A stretch of 64,000 nucleotides of DNA. Origin: Telluria aromaticivorans (GTDB lineage: Bacteria > Pseudomonadota > Gammaproteobacteria > Burkholderiales > Burkholderiaceae_D). Location of the stretch: contig NZ_JABAIV010000009.1 of assembly GCF_013003915.1 (NCBI RefSeq), forward strand, positions 1 through 64,000. Direction: 5' to 3'. Of the stretch, positions 55,199-63,803 are shown piece by piece. The notes beneath the pieces are model-generated. The model was not told the origin of the DNA. It saw only the letters and a program-made list of their open reading frames with translations, and did not search any database. Numbering within the stretch: position 1 is the stretch's first letter; every line of letters begins with the position of its first letter. The translations under genes were made by a program, and so were the position numbers.

Positions 55199-56515
55199 TC
55201 AGTCCAGGTTCTTGAGTACGTTGGCCAGCTTGCCGAACAGTTCGTCGATGTGCTGCTTGTTGAGGACCAGCGGCGGCGACAGCGCGATGATGTCGCCCGT
55301 CACGCGGATCAGGACACCGTCCGCGAAGGCCTGCTTGAAGGCGCTGTAGGCGCGCGCGCCCGGCTTGCCGGCGATCGGTTCGAGTTCGATGCCGGCCACC
55401 AGGCCGATCGAGCGGATATCAATCACGTGCGGCAGGCCGCGCAGCGAATGCAGGGCGTCTTCAAAGTAAGGCTGCAGCTCTTTCGCGTTCTCGGTAACTC
55501 CCTGCTCGCGGAAGACCTCGAGCGTCGCGATCGCGGCCGCGCAGGCCAGCGGGTGGCCCGAATAGGTATAGCCGTGGAACAGCTCGATGCCGGCCGGCGC
55601 ATCCATGAAGGCATCGTGGATGAAGCGCTTGGTGAACACGGCGCCCATCGGGACCACGCCATTGGTCAGGCCTTTCGCCGTGGTCATCATGTCCGGCTCG
55701 ACGCCGAAATAATCGCTCGCAAACGGCGTGGCCAGGCGGCCGAAACCAGTGATCACTTCGTCGAAGATCAAGAGGATGCCGTGCTTGTCGCAGATCTCGC
55801 GCAGGCGCTTCAGGTAACCCTTGGGCGGCACCAGCACGCCGGTGGAGCCCGACACCGGCTCGATGATGACGGCGGCGATGGTCGAGGCGTCGTGCAGGGT
55901 CACCAAGCGTTCCAGCTCGTCGGCCAGCTCGACGCCGAAGTCCGGTTCTCCGCGCGAGAAGGCGTTTTTCAGCAGGTTGTGGGTGTGCGGCAGGTGGTCC
56001 ACGCCCGGCAGCAGCGGGCCGAAGCTCTTGCGGTTGTTGCCGATGCCGCCCACCGACAGGCCCCCGAAGCCGACGCCGTGGTAGCCGCGCTCGCGGCCGA
56101 TCAGGCGGGTGCGCCCGCCCTCGCCGCGCGCGCGGTGGTAGGCCAGCGCCATCTTCAGCGCGGTGTCCACTGCTTCAGAGCCGGAGTTGGTATAGAAGAC
56201 GTGGCCGAACTTGTGGCCGGTGTAATCCATCAGCTGCTCGGCCAGGTCGAACGCAGCCGGATGGCCCATCTGGAAGGTGGGCGCGAAGTCGAGCTGGCCG
56301 ACCATTTCGCTGACGGCTGCCGTGATGCGCGGCTGGGCGTGGCCGCAGGGAACGCACCAAAGGCCGGCGGTGCCGTCCAGGATGCTGTTGCCGTCCACGT
56401 CCTTGTAATACATGCCTTCGGCCGAGACCAGCAGGCGCGGATTGGCCTTGAAGTCGCGGTTATTGGTAAAGGGCATCCAAAACGACGACATCGACTTGGG
56501 CCTGGATTCGTTCAT
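55199..56515 (-). CDS. Omega-amino acid:pyruvate (beta-alanine) aminotransferase
   Basis: A 438-residue class III PLP transaminase. The active-site lysine lies in [18 protein letters not shown], preceded by [13 protein letters not shown], and the N-terminus has [17 protein letters not shown] typical of beta-alanine:pyruvate transaminases. It would turn beta-alanine to malonate semialdehyde for MmsA. GGGGAGAG precedes the start. First gene of the pyrimidine operon, divergent from the MocR-type regulator. Confidence 0.92.
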   Translation of the reverse strand: MNESRPKSMSSFWMPFTNNRDFKANPRLLVSAEGMYYKDVDGNSILDGTAGLWCVPCGHAQPRITAAVSEMVGQLDFAPTFQMGHPAAFDLAEQLMDYTGHKFGHVFYTNSGSEAVDTALKMALAYHRARGEGGRTRLIGRERGYHGVGFGGLSVGGIGNNRKSFGPLLPGVDHLPHTHNLLKNAFSRGEPDFGVELADELERLVTLHDASTIAAVIIEPVSGSTGVLVPPKGYLKRLREICDKHGILLIFDEVITGFGRLATPFASDYFGVEPDMMTTAKGLTNGVVPMGAVFTKRFIHDAFMDAPAGIELFHGYTYSGHPLACAAAIATLEVFREQGVTENAKELQPYFEDALHSLRGLPHVIDIRSIGLVAGIELEPIAGKPGARAYSAFKQAFADGVLIRVTGDIIALSPPLVLNKQHIDELFGKLANVLKNLD

Positions 56516-56548
56516 GCGACTCTCCCCGCCATATTGGCGAAAAATTTT

Positions 56549-56654
56549 TACCAGTTGGCAAAATATTGATCAATAATAGTCAGCAAGGCAACACCGGCAC
56601 AGATACACCAACGGCAAAACCGACCAACCGTACTGGTAGCTTAACCTGTACAGT
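56549..56654. promoter_or_regulatory. Candidate MocR-regulator operator region
   Basis: Related half-sites occur in the divergent intergenic region: TACCAGT (56549-56555), TACTGGTA (56631-56638) and the palindrome CTGTACAG (56646-56653). Repeated (A)CTGGTA/CTGTAC words are characteristic of MocR-type regulator sites as I recall them. Likely bound by the product of 56683-58170. Confidence 0.5.
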
Positions 56655-56682
56655 TGAACACCCGTGGAACGGAGCGGCGGCG

Positions 56683-58170
56683 ATGGAAGAAGCTGTTTTG
56701 ACAGAAGGTTTTCCTTGCGGAGCGTCCGATAGCGCGCCGGGGCCGGCATCCGGTGCAGCCTGGCCGCTGCTCGCCATCGACAGGAGCAAGCGCGGCAGCC
56801 TGGTCGACCAGATCGTCGGGGCCATCTCGACGATGGTAAACGAGCGTCAGTTGGGTGCCGGTACGAAAATGCCCTCTGTTAGACAATTCGCAAAGATCAA
56901 TAGCGTCAGCACATACACCGTGGTCGACGCCTACGAGCGGCTGCACCAGCTCGGCCTGCTGTCCTCGCGCCGCGGCTCCGGGTTTTTCGTCACCCGCAGC
57001 CTGCCGCAGGCGCCCTGCACGCCCGCCGGACCGCAGCCCGGCCTGCATTCCGAGATCGACGCCCTCGCCCCCGATTTGTATTCCGGCCAGGGCGAAGCCC
57101 TGCCCGTCGGCGCCGGCTGGCTGCCGCCCGACTGGTATGGCGAAAACACCATCCTCGACGCGGTACGCCACGCCATAAAGATCCCGGCCGGCCGCCTGCG
57201 CGGCTACGGCCATCCGCTCGGCTTCCCCTCGCTGCGCCAGCACCTGGCCTCGACCCTGTCCGATGAGCTGTTCCACGTCGAGCCCGACCAGGTGCTGATG
57301 ACCCACGGCGCCACCCACGCTTTCGATCTCGTGCTGCGCACGCTGACGCGCCCCGGCGACGTCGTGCTGGTGGAAGACCCGGGCTACAGCAATTTGCTGT
57401 CGCTGGTGCGCCACCACGGCTGCATCCCGGTCGGCATCCCGCGCACGGAAGCAGGACTGGACATGGAGGAGCTGGCGCGCCAGGCGCATGCGCTCCAGCC
57501 CAAGCTCATGTTCGTCAACACGGTGCTGCAGAATCCCCTCGGCACCTCGCTGTCGCAGGCGCAGGCACACCGCCTGCTCGCGCTGGCCGAGCAGTTCGAC
57601 TTCTGGCTGGTCGAAGACGACATCTACCGCGAGCTGGCCGCGCCCGGTGAAGCCTCGCTGGCGGCGATGGACGGGCTGCGCCGCGTGATCCGCGTCGGCA
57701 GCTTTTCCAAGACCCTGTCGCCGGTGCTGCGGGTCGGCTCGCTGTGCGCCTCGCGCTCGCTGGTGCCGGAACTGCTGCGCGTGAAGATGGTGACCGGGCT
57801 GACGACCTCGGAAATCAACGAACGCGCGGTCTTCGACGCCACCAGCGCGCGCGGCTACCGCCGCATGGTCGAGCGCCTGGCCGTGCAGCTGATCGATGCG
57901 CGCGAACGCACGCTCGAGGCCCTGGACAGTATCGGCATGAGCCCACTGGCGCGCCCGCGCGGCGGCATGTTCGTCAGCGCCGGCTGGCAGGAGGCGCCGA
58001 CGCCGGGCCGCAATGGACGCAGCATCGCCGATGCCGCCCTGAAGGCAGGCATCCTGCTTGCCCCAGGCGAGTTCTTTACCCAGCGCGCGCCAGGCCGCAT
58101 CTGGTTCCGCTTCAATGCCGCCTACGCGGCCAACCCGCAACTGCTTGCCTTCCTGCGTACCCAGCGCTGA
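56683..58170 (+). CDS. MocR-type regulator (GntR helix-turn-helix plus aminotransferase domain)
   Basis: A 495-residue protein: GntR-like winged helix (about 30-100; KRGSLVDQIVGAISTMVNERQLGAGTKMPSVRQFAKINSVSTYTVVDAYERL) joined to a class I aminotransferase-fold domain that binds PLP (lysine in VGSFSKTLSPVLRVG; MTHGATHAFDLVLRTL). Such regulators sense amino compounds through PLP. Divergence from the beta-alanine transaminase gene suggests it senses beta-alanine or a related amine. ATG chosen with GGAG upstream; the longer frame has no good start. Confidence 0.88.
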   Translation: MEEAVLTEGFPCGASDSAPGPASGAAWPLLAIDRSKRGSLVDQIVGAISTMVNERQLGAGTKMPSVRQFAKINSVSTYTVVDAYERLHQLGLLSSRRGSGFFVTRSLPQAPCTPAGPQPGLHSEIDALAPDLYSGQGEALPVGAGWLPPDWYGENTILDAVRHAIKIPAGRLRGYGHPLGFPSLRQHLASTLSDELFHVEPDQVLMTHGATHAFDLVLRTLTRPGDVVLVEDPGYSNLLSLVRHHGCIPVGIPRTEAGLDMEELARQAHALQPKLMFVNTVLQNPLGTSLSQAQAHRLLALAEQFDFWLVEDDIYRELAAPGEASLAAMDGLRRVIRVGSFSKTLSPVLRVGSLCASRSLVPELLRVKMVTGLTTSEINERAVFDATSARGYRRMVERLAVQLIDARERTLEALDSIGMSPLARPRGGMFVSAGWQEAPTPGRNGRSIADAALKAGILLAPGEFFTQRAPGRIWFRFNAAYAANPQLLAFLRTQR

Positions 58171-58177
58171 GGAATCC

Positions 58178-58828
58178 ATGGACCTCCAGATAAGCGACAC
58201 AGACAACGCCGGCACCGCCGCCAAACGGCGCGACCGGGTCGAGACCGCGATCCTGCTCGAAGCCACGCGCCTGTTCGCCGAATGCGGCTTCGAAGGCACG
58301 ACCATCGCCGCCGTCGCCGAACGCGCCGCGATGTCCAAGCAGAACCTGATGTACTACTTCCCGACCAAGCAAAGCCTGTACAAGCGGGTGCTCGACGACG
58401 TGCTGGACGACTGGCTAGAACGCATGGCCCACCTGGCCAATGCCGACGGCGCACCGGCCGACGTGCTGCGCGCCTATGTCGCGGCCAAGCTGCGTTTCTC
58501 CCGCGAGCAGCCCTGGGCTTCGCGCGTGTATGCGATGGAAGTCATCGGCGGGGCCAAGTTCTACGGCGACCAGATCCGCGAACGCGTGGTGCCGCTGCTG
58601 CGCCGCGACATCGAGGTATTCGAGCGCTGGATGGCGGACGGCCGCATCGCGCGCGTGAACGCCACCCACCTGCTGTTCGCCCTGTGGGCGATGACGCAAT
58701 CGTATGCCGACTTCTCGGCGCAAATGACGCTGGTGTTGGGCCAGCCGGAACTCACCGGCAGGGATTTCGAGGATGCCGAGCAGCTGGTCGGCGACCTGGT
58801 GGTGCGGGCGGTGGCGGCAGCGGCTTGA
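58178..58828 (+). CDS. TetR-family regulator, RutR-like
   Basis: A 216-residue regulator: helix-turn-helix at about 20-65 (AILLEATRLFAECGFEGTTIAAVAERAAMSKQNLMYYFPTKQSLYKRVLDDVLD), then a helical ligand domain with W/F-rich segments (EQPWASRVYAMEVIGGAKFYGDQIR). The shape resembles RutR, which senses uracil or thymine in E. coli. It starts 7 bp after the MocR-type gene with GAGGAA upstream, so both regulators are cotranscribed. Confidence 0.82.
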   Translation: MDLQISDTDNAGTAAKRRDRVETAILLEATRLFAECGFEGTTIAAVAERAAMSKQNLMYYFPTKQSLYKRVLDDVLDDWLERMAHLANADGAPADVLRAYVAAKLRFSREQPWASRVYAMEVIGGAKFYGDQIRERVVPLLRRDIEVFERWMADGRIARVNATHLLFALWAMTQSYADFSAQMTLVLGQPELTGRDFEDAEQLVGDLVVRAVAAAA

Positions 58829-58862
58829 GCATGATGGATCAGGCAATGTTATCATTCCCACC

Positions 58863-59426
58863 ATGCCCAGTTATCCCACGCCCATCCTGACGACCAACCG
58901 GCTCACCCTGCGCCCCCTGACGCTGGACGATGCCGCCGACCTGTTCGCCGTGTTCTCCGATCCGGCCGTGGTGCGTTACTGGAGCGCCGAGCCGTGGACC
59001 TCGGTGGCGGACGCGGAAACCACGATCGGGCACGCGCTCGACTGCTACCGCGACCAGAGCGAAGTCCGCTTCGGCATCGAACTGGCGGAGACCGGCGTCC
59101 TGATCGGCACCGTCGGCCTGCACCACGTCTTCCCGCAAAACCGCCGCTGCGAAATCGGCTACGCCCTCGCCAGCCAGCACTGGGGCAAGGGCTACGCCTG
59201 CGAAGCCCTCGGCGCGGCGCTCGACTACGGCTTTCATGAGCTGCGCCTGAACCGCGTCGAAGCCGACATCGACCCGCGCAACGCCGCATCCGGCGCCGTG
59301 CTGGAACGGATGGGGTTTCGCAAGGAAGGCTATATGCCGGAGCGCTGGTTCGTGCACGGCGAGATGGCCGACACCATCAACTATGGCCTGCTCAAGAGTT
59401 ACTGGGACGCGCGTCCCAGCCGCTGA
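58863..59426 (+). CDS. GNAT-family N-acetyltransferase (RimJ/RimL-like)
   Basis: A 187-residue acetyltransferase: LTTNRLTLRPLTLDDAADLFAVFSDP at the N-terminus, the acetyl-CoA loop region IGYALASQHWGKGYACEALGAAL, and the late NAASGAVLERMGFRKEGYMPERW. This is the branch that acetylates N-termini of ribosomal proteins and related targets; the actual substrate is unknown. No link to the pyrimidine genes is evident. Confidence 0.85.
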   Translation: MPSYPTPILTTNRLTLRPLTLDDAADLFAVFSDPAVVRYWSAEPWTSVADAETTIGHALDCYRDQSEVRFGIELAETGVLIGTVGLHHVFPQNRRCEIGYALASQHWGKGYACEALGAALDYGFHELRLNRVEADIDPRNAASGAVLERMGFRKEGYMPERWFVHGEMADTINYGLLKSYWDARPSR

Positions 59427-59562
59427 GCGTACACGGTCCTTCCCGCTTATCCGTTCTCCTTACCGCCAATGCCGGGTTTCCGGCACTTCGTCGGATGCTT
59501 CTGGCGCGCTCGGTGTGCTCCCCCTAAAGTAGCACCATCAACCCTCGCAAAGGACGCATCAC

Positions 59563-59814
59563 ATGAAAACCACACGTTTCCAATCCTTCGTCGCCGACAT
59601 GCAAGACCTCGGCCGTCAATGCAACCGCGCCGTGCGCTCCGGCGCCCGCACCCTGGCCGCCCTGCCGTGGCCGGCCCTGCTGGCGGTGTCGATCCTGTTG
59701 GCCTGCCTGCTGACCATCGTCCCGCTCGCGCTGACGCTGTTCATAGGCTTCCTGCTGCTCAAGCTCGTCGCCACGGCCCTGTTCGGTCGCCGCCCTTCGC
59801 AGATCGTGGAGTAA
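59563..59814 (+). CDS. Small membrane protein in a two-component operon
   Basis: An 83-residue protein: a basic N-terminal region (MKTTRFQSF...CNRAVRSGARTLAAL) and one long or two short membrane helices (WPALLAVSILLACLLTIVPL, LTLFIGFLLLKLVATALF) with a short tail. AAAGGA lies 8 bases upstream. The histidine kinase gene starts 3 bp after its stop, so it is part of that operon and may modulate the kinase. No family recognised. Confidence 0.6.
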   Translation: MKTTRFQSFVADMQDLGRQCNRAVRSGARTLAALPWPALLAVSILLACLLTIVPLALTLFIGFLLLKLVATALFGRRPSQIVE

Positions 59815-59817
59815 GCC

Positions 59818-60708
59818 ATGGCCGCCGCACCGATCAACCGCGCACTCGACTTCGTGCGCGAAGCCGTCAGCGAAGCAAGCGCCCTGTGGTGGGGCTTCTT
59901 CGACTGGCTGGCCCTGGTCGAGTGGCGCCAGCTGTACGTGACCTGGTTCGTGGTCTTCGTGTTCGGCATCTTCTTCCAGCTGGCCGAACCGGCGATCTGG
60001 TTCATCCTGATCTCCTTCGGCGTCAAGGTGCTCGCAGGCGGCAAGCGCCGCGCCGAACTCACCGCCAAGGACGCCTCCGACAAGGCCAATGTCGCCACGC
60101 TGGAGCGGCGCCTGATGGAAGCGCAGATGGCGACCTTGCAGGCCCAGGTCGAGCCGCACTTCCTGTTCAACACCCTGGCGCTGATCGGCCAGCTGATCGA
60201 GACCGATTCGAAGGAAGCCGCGCGTGTCCATGCCCACCTGATCGAATACCTGCGTTCCTCGCTGCCGCAGATGCGCGCCGGTGGTGGCGGCACGCTCGGC
60301 AAGCAGGTGGAAATGTCGAAGGCCTACCTGGCCATCATGCAGGCGCGCATGAAGGAACGCCTCGCCGTGCGCTTCGAGGTGCCGGACTTCTTGGGCAGCT
60401 CGCCCTTCCCGCCGATGATGCTGCAGACCCTGATCGAGAACGCGATCAAGCACGGCCTCGAGCCGAAGGTGGCAGGCGGCACGATCACGATCAAGGCCCA
60501 TGTCGAAGGCGCGATCCTGCACGTGGATGTCTGCGACGATGGCGTCGGCATCAACCTGCACGCAGACGAAGGAGTTGGCCTGGCCAACATCCGCGAACGC
60601 CTCGCCCTGCTGTACGGGAAGGACGCGGAACTGGTGATCGAGATGCCTGCGGGTGGCGGCGCCTGCGCCTCGATCCGCCTGCCTTACCGCATGACGGAGT
60701 TCGACTGA
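59818..60708 (+). CDS. LytS/YehU-type sensor histidine kinase
   Basis: A 296-residue kinase with one or two N-terminal membrane helices (about 40-75; LYVTWFVVFVFGIFFQLAEP, IWFILISFGVKVL), a coiled linker, the His_kinase motif QAQVEPHFLFNTLALIGQLIE with the phosphorylated histidine, and a C-terminal ATPase (QTLIENAIKHGLEP, DVCDDGVGINL). No extracellular sensor domain is visible. The stop overlaps the response regulator start (TGATG). Confidence 0.9.
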   Translation: MAAAPINRALDFVREAVSEASALWWGFFDWLALVEWRQLYVTWFVVFVFGIFFQLAEPAIWFILISFGVKVLAGGKRRAELTAKDASDKANVATLERRLMEAQMATLQAQVEPHFLFNTLALIGQLIETDSKEAARVHAHLIEYLRSSLPQMRAGGGGTLGKQVEMSKAYLAIMQARMKERLAVRFEVPDFLGSSPFPPMMLQTLIENAIKHGLEPKVAGGTITIKAHVEGAILHVDVCDDGVGINLHADEGVGLANIRERLALLYGKDAELVIEMPAGGGACASIRLPYRMTEFD

Positions 60709-61472
60709 TGCCCGTGACCGCCCTGATCGCCGACGACGAAGCGCCGCTGCGCGAGCAGTTGCGCATGCGGCTGGCAGAGGCATGGCCCGAACTGTATATC
60801 GTGGGCGAAGCCGCGAATGGCATGGAGGCGCTCGCGCTGGCCGCCAAGCACAAGCCGGACATCGCCTTCCTGGATATCCGCATGCCCGGCATGGGCGGCA
60901 TCGACGCGGCACGCCAGCTCTACGACCGCTGCCACATCGTGTTCGTGACCGCCTACGACCAGTACGCGCTGGACGCCTTCGAACAGGGCGCGATCGACTA
61001 CCTGTTAAAGCCGGTGACGCCGGCGCGCCTGCAAACCACCTGCGAGCGGGTGCGCAAACGCCTGACCCAGGCGCCGCAGGACATCGGCGCGCAGCTGGCT
61101 GAACTGGGCACGCTCCTCAAGCAAGGTGGCGCTGCCGCCAAGCCTGATTACCTGCGCTGGATCCAGGCGCAGGTCGGCGGCAGCCTGCGCATGGTCAGCA
61201 CCCGCGAGATCCTGTTCTTCCAGGCCGAAGACAAGTACACCTGCGTGCAGACCGCCACGACCCAGCTCCTGATCCGCAAGACGCTCAAGGAGCTGGCGGA
61301 CGAGCTGGATCCGGACGAGTTCTGGCGCATCCACCGCTCGACCCTGGTGCGGGTCGATGCCATCGCCGAAGTCACGCGCGACCTGCGCGGGCGGCAGATG
61401 CTCAGGCTACGCAGTTTCGCGGGCGAGCTGGAAGTCAGCCGCAATCACGCTCACTTGTTCCAGCAGATGTAG
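60708..61472 (+). CDS. LytTR-family response regulator
   Basis: A 254-residue regulator: receiver (ALIADDEAPLREQL, phosphoacceptor in IAFLDIRMPGMGG, FVTAYDQYALDAFEQGAIDYLLKP) and C-terminal LytTR DNA-binding domain (VSTREILFFQAEDKYTCVQT, FWRIHRSTLVRVDAI). A much longer upstream open frame is the antiphase of the kinase gene and is not part of it. Partner of the kinase encoded directly upstream. Target genes unknown. Confidence 0.92.
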   Translation: MPVTALIADDEAPLREQLRMRLAEAWPELYIVGEAANGMEALALAAKHKPDIAFLDIRMPGMGGIDAARQLYDRCHIVFVTAYDQYALDAFEQGAIDYLLKPVTPARLQTTCERVRKRLTQAPQDIGAQLAELGTLLKQGGAAAKPDYLRWIQAQVGGSLRMVSTREILFFQAEDKYTCVQTATTQLLIRKTLKELADELDPDEFWRIHRSTLVRVDAIAEVTRDLRGRQMLRLRSFAGELEVSRNHAHLFQQM

Positions 61473-61492
61473 CTTCGCAGCGTCTCGCGGTC

Positions 61493-62170
61493 TTAGCCAA
61501 ACAGGCCGTCTTCGGAGCCGTCGCCATCGACGACGCCGCCATTGCCGTCCAGGCCAGGTTCGCTGTCCAGCAAATTATCGGCCTGGCCGATGTCGCCCAG
61601 GCCGGCCTGGTCTGCGAGTGCGCTCCCCGACAGGTCGCTGCCTCCCAGCTGGTTGTCACCTAACAGGTGGGCTGCGCCGTTGCCGTCATGGTCATGGAAG
61701 ATGTTGTCCAGGCCGTGGAACAGGAAGCTGCCTGCGGCTACCCCGGCTGCAGTTGCGGCGATCGATCCAAGTAGACCTCCACCACCACCACCACGCAGGA
61801 AGCCCGGCATGCCGCTGCCCATGGAACCCGGGTAGGCGTGCTGGTAGGACATGTGGTGCGATTGGGGATGGGACACCTGGCGGCGATGGCCGAAGACGGA
61901 GTCGAGGAAGCCGCCGCCTTGCGTTTGCTGGTGCTGCTGGTACTGCGGCTGCTGGCGCAGCTGGTTTTCCAGTGTTGCGATCTGGGATTTGGCGCTGTTC
62001 AGAGCCTGCTCCATCAGGAGCACGCGCTGCACCAGCAGGTAGGCGGCGTCGGGCTGCTGCTCGACCGCACGCTGGATCAGCGCGTCTGCTTCCGGGTCTT
62101 TCTTCAAGCCACGGGCCTGGACAAGCTGGCCGAGGAAATCATGCAATACCTGTGCGTCGGATGGGCTCAT
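61493..62170 (-). CDS. DUF2076-like protein
   Basis: A 225-residue protein. The N-terminal 85 residues are helical (MSPSDAQVLHDFLGQLVQARGLKKDPEADALIQ, AYLLVQRVLLMEQALNSAKSQIATLENQL), as in DUF2076 proteins; a Q/H-rich linker, a glycine-rich segment with a hydrophobic stretch (LLGSIAATAAGVAAGSFLFHGL), and an acidic G/D/L-rich tail follow. Function unknown in this family. GAGGAG with 8-base spacing decides this start over two nearby in-frame ATGs. Convergent with the response regulator. Confidence 0.75.
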   Translation of the reverse strand: MSPSDAQVLHDFLGQLVQARGLKKDPEADALIQRAVEQQPDAAYLLVQRVLLMEQALNSAKSQIATLENQLRQQPQYQQHQQTQGGGFLDSVFGHRRQVSHPQSHHMSYQHAYPGSMGSGMPGFLRGGGGGGLLGSIAATAAGVAAGSFLFHGLDNIFHDHDGNGAAHLLGDNQLGGSDLSGSALADQAGLGDIGQADNLLDSEPGLDGNGGVVDGDGSEDGLFG

Positions 62171-62357
62171 GGTCATGCTCCTCATCGAAAAATGTGATCA
62201 GGAAGACATGTTGTGCGGGTTGGGGGGATTTCAAGGCTTCCGTGTCATAACACCGCGCTGCGACCACGGCAATTAGTGCGTAAAAACACCCGAAGGCCGG
62301 TAAGCTCAGCAAAATGCCACGCCAAATATCTTCAGTTATCGACGAGCCTTCAGCAAA

Positions 62358-62762
62358 TTACGGCTGTACTGTATCAGCCTTTCTGATCCAGCCTATCGTC
62401 TTTTTTTTTCCTTCTTCATACTGAACAAAATACCAGTCAGGTTGCTCAGGATAAACGTATATGACATCACCTTCAACAAGATACGCTGGTCGTACAAAAG
62501 CGTCATTTGGCTGACTATGAAATCTAGCTCGCTTAGCAGCTATCACATACACCGCATTCCAGTTTCCAGCGCCTGAAACTTTCATCGATACGGCGACCTC
62601 AGCCGAGGTCTCGAATACACTTGACCCTATGTTAAATGGCAATATCCAATCACAATCGCCTCTCAAGGATTTTTTGGAAAATGCGAGATATGTCGCATTA
62701 CCTTCTTTTTTTATATAAACACTGGCATCGGACTGCTCGCCGCTCCCGGGCACCCATTTATT
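62358..62762 (-). pseudogene. Downstream part of a secreted-protein gene after an in-frame TAA
   Basis: About 134 codons in the same frame as the 83-residue ORF upstream (62763-63014), separated from it by a single TAA. The reading continues NKWVPGSGEQSDASVYIKKEG and so on, ending with an SH3-like segment (VRPAYLVEGDVIYVYPEQPDWYFVQYEEGKKKTIGWI). The only possible own start is a GTG at 62753 without a ribosome-binding site. Either a nonsense mutation split one 217-residue gene, or this part is made by coupling or readthrough. No family recognised for the whole. Confidence 0.55.
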
Positions 62763-63014
62763 TTAAAAACACCTAACCACTAAACGATTGGGATTACCCT
62801 TGAAGACCACTTTGCACTCATCAGTCCTTCCTGGAGCGGCCCTAAGCGCAGCAAGATATCCCGCAATCATCTTCGTGCTCGAATTATAACCATATGCCAA
62901 AAATTGGTTATCCGAGATATCTGATTTAGCAGAATAAATCAATTCAACTGCCAGAGCCGTGAGTTCGAAACATTGCATTATCACTGCGATAATCACAGAT
63001 GCAGTATTTTTCAT
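62763..63014 (-). CDS. Short secreted protein, or N-terminal part of an interrupted gene
   Basis: An 83-residue product with a probable signal peptide (MKNTASVIIAVIMQCFELTALA) and a mature part holding two cysteines (DECKVVF, VVRCF), which could pair. AAAGGAG precedes the start, so it is translated. It stops at TAA directly in frame with a further 134 codons. Base composition is markedly AT-richer than the rest of the window. May belong to the operon with the membrane protein upstream. Function unknown. Confidence 0.6.
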   Translation of the reverse strand: MKNTASVIIAVIMQCFELTALAVELIYSAKSDISDNQFLAYGYNSSTKMIAGYLAALRAAPGRTDECKVVFKGNPNRLVVRCF

Positions 63015-63077
63015 AATTCTCCTTTGTTACCCATCGCGATATCATAGTGCCGCGCAGTAACATCGCAAAACTTATGG

Positions 63078-63803
63078 TTATATCGGCCTTATCTGAGCGC
63101 CGGCTTCTCTTTCAAGAGAATTCAGCGTCAAGAACTGAGCTATTCCGAATCCTACCATCTGCATAATGAGGGAAATTACGATTATTATCGGGACTCCCCA
63201 TGCGAACAAACTGGCCTCTGGGAAAATACTGCGGAGCGACAACCCTGCCAACATTGAAATGACAATGAGAATTGAAACAAGTGGATTCAATACTTCAGGA
63301 ACTCCAGGCATGTAAATGGCAATTGACATTTTCAACGATCCAAGAATTCCATTCCAGTCGATCTCTCTTTCCTGCTTCCTGTAGTAGCGCAATAATAATT
63401 TACCCCCCGCATCGGTCCATCTTAAATTAAAGATATCAATACCTCGTTTTATATTTACTATCCATAAACTTGCGGAAACCAAAAGCAATGAGAGCTTTAC
63501 GTTAGATTCGATTGCAGGAACCCAAAACAACGGCAATATTAAGCACGACATAAACACCACAATTCCGAAGGTAAAAGCCATGTTAAAAAGTATCAAGTAA
63601 ATGGCTCGCTTTTGGCCTTTTAAAGAAAGAATCAGTTGCACCAACAATAATGCAAGCACCATGCAAGCGCCAAATTTCGCGAACGAAAGGGCTGCGTTAT
63701 ACCCTGCCAATTTGTGGGTAATTGCGCCACCTCCCGCTACCCCTCCCACACACATGAACGTCGATAGAGATACGTATGAAAGTAACCGATTCGATATCAT
63801 CAT
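63078..63803 (-). CDS. Multi-pass membrane protein, candidate immunity protein
   Basis: A 241-residue protein with about six membrane helices (LLSYVSLSTFMCVGGVAG, FAKFGACMVLALLLVQLIL, IYLILFNMAFTFGIVVFMSC, LSLLLVSASLWIVNI, NPLVSILIVISMLAGLSL, AWGVPIIIVISLIMQMVGFGI) and a cytoplasmic loop RWTDAGGKLLLRYYRKQEREIDW. It overlaps the end of the preceding gene by 4 bases (ATGA). No family recognised. Tight coupling to a gene ending in a hydrophobic, glycine-rich domain suggests an immunity protein for a pore-forming toxin, which is inference. AT-rich relative to the window. Confidence 0.6.
   Translation of the reverse strand: MMISNRLLSYVSLSTFMCVGGVAGGGAITHKLAGYNAALSFAKFGACMVLALLLVQLILSLKGQKRAIYLILFNMAFTFGIVVFMSCLILPLFWVPAIESNVKLSLLLVSASLWIVNIKRGIDIFNLRWTDAGGKLLLRYYRKQEREIDWNGILGSLKMSIAIYMPGVPEVLNPLVSILIVISMLAGLSLRSIFPEASLFAWGVPIIIVISLIMQMVGFGIAQFLTLNSLEREAGAQIRPI

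Noticed and set aside
59469..60707. Apparent N-terminal extension of the LytTR response regulator
   Set aside because: The extension is the out-of-frame reading of the small membrane protein and kinase genes; the receiver domain starts exactly at the ATG at 60708.
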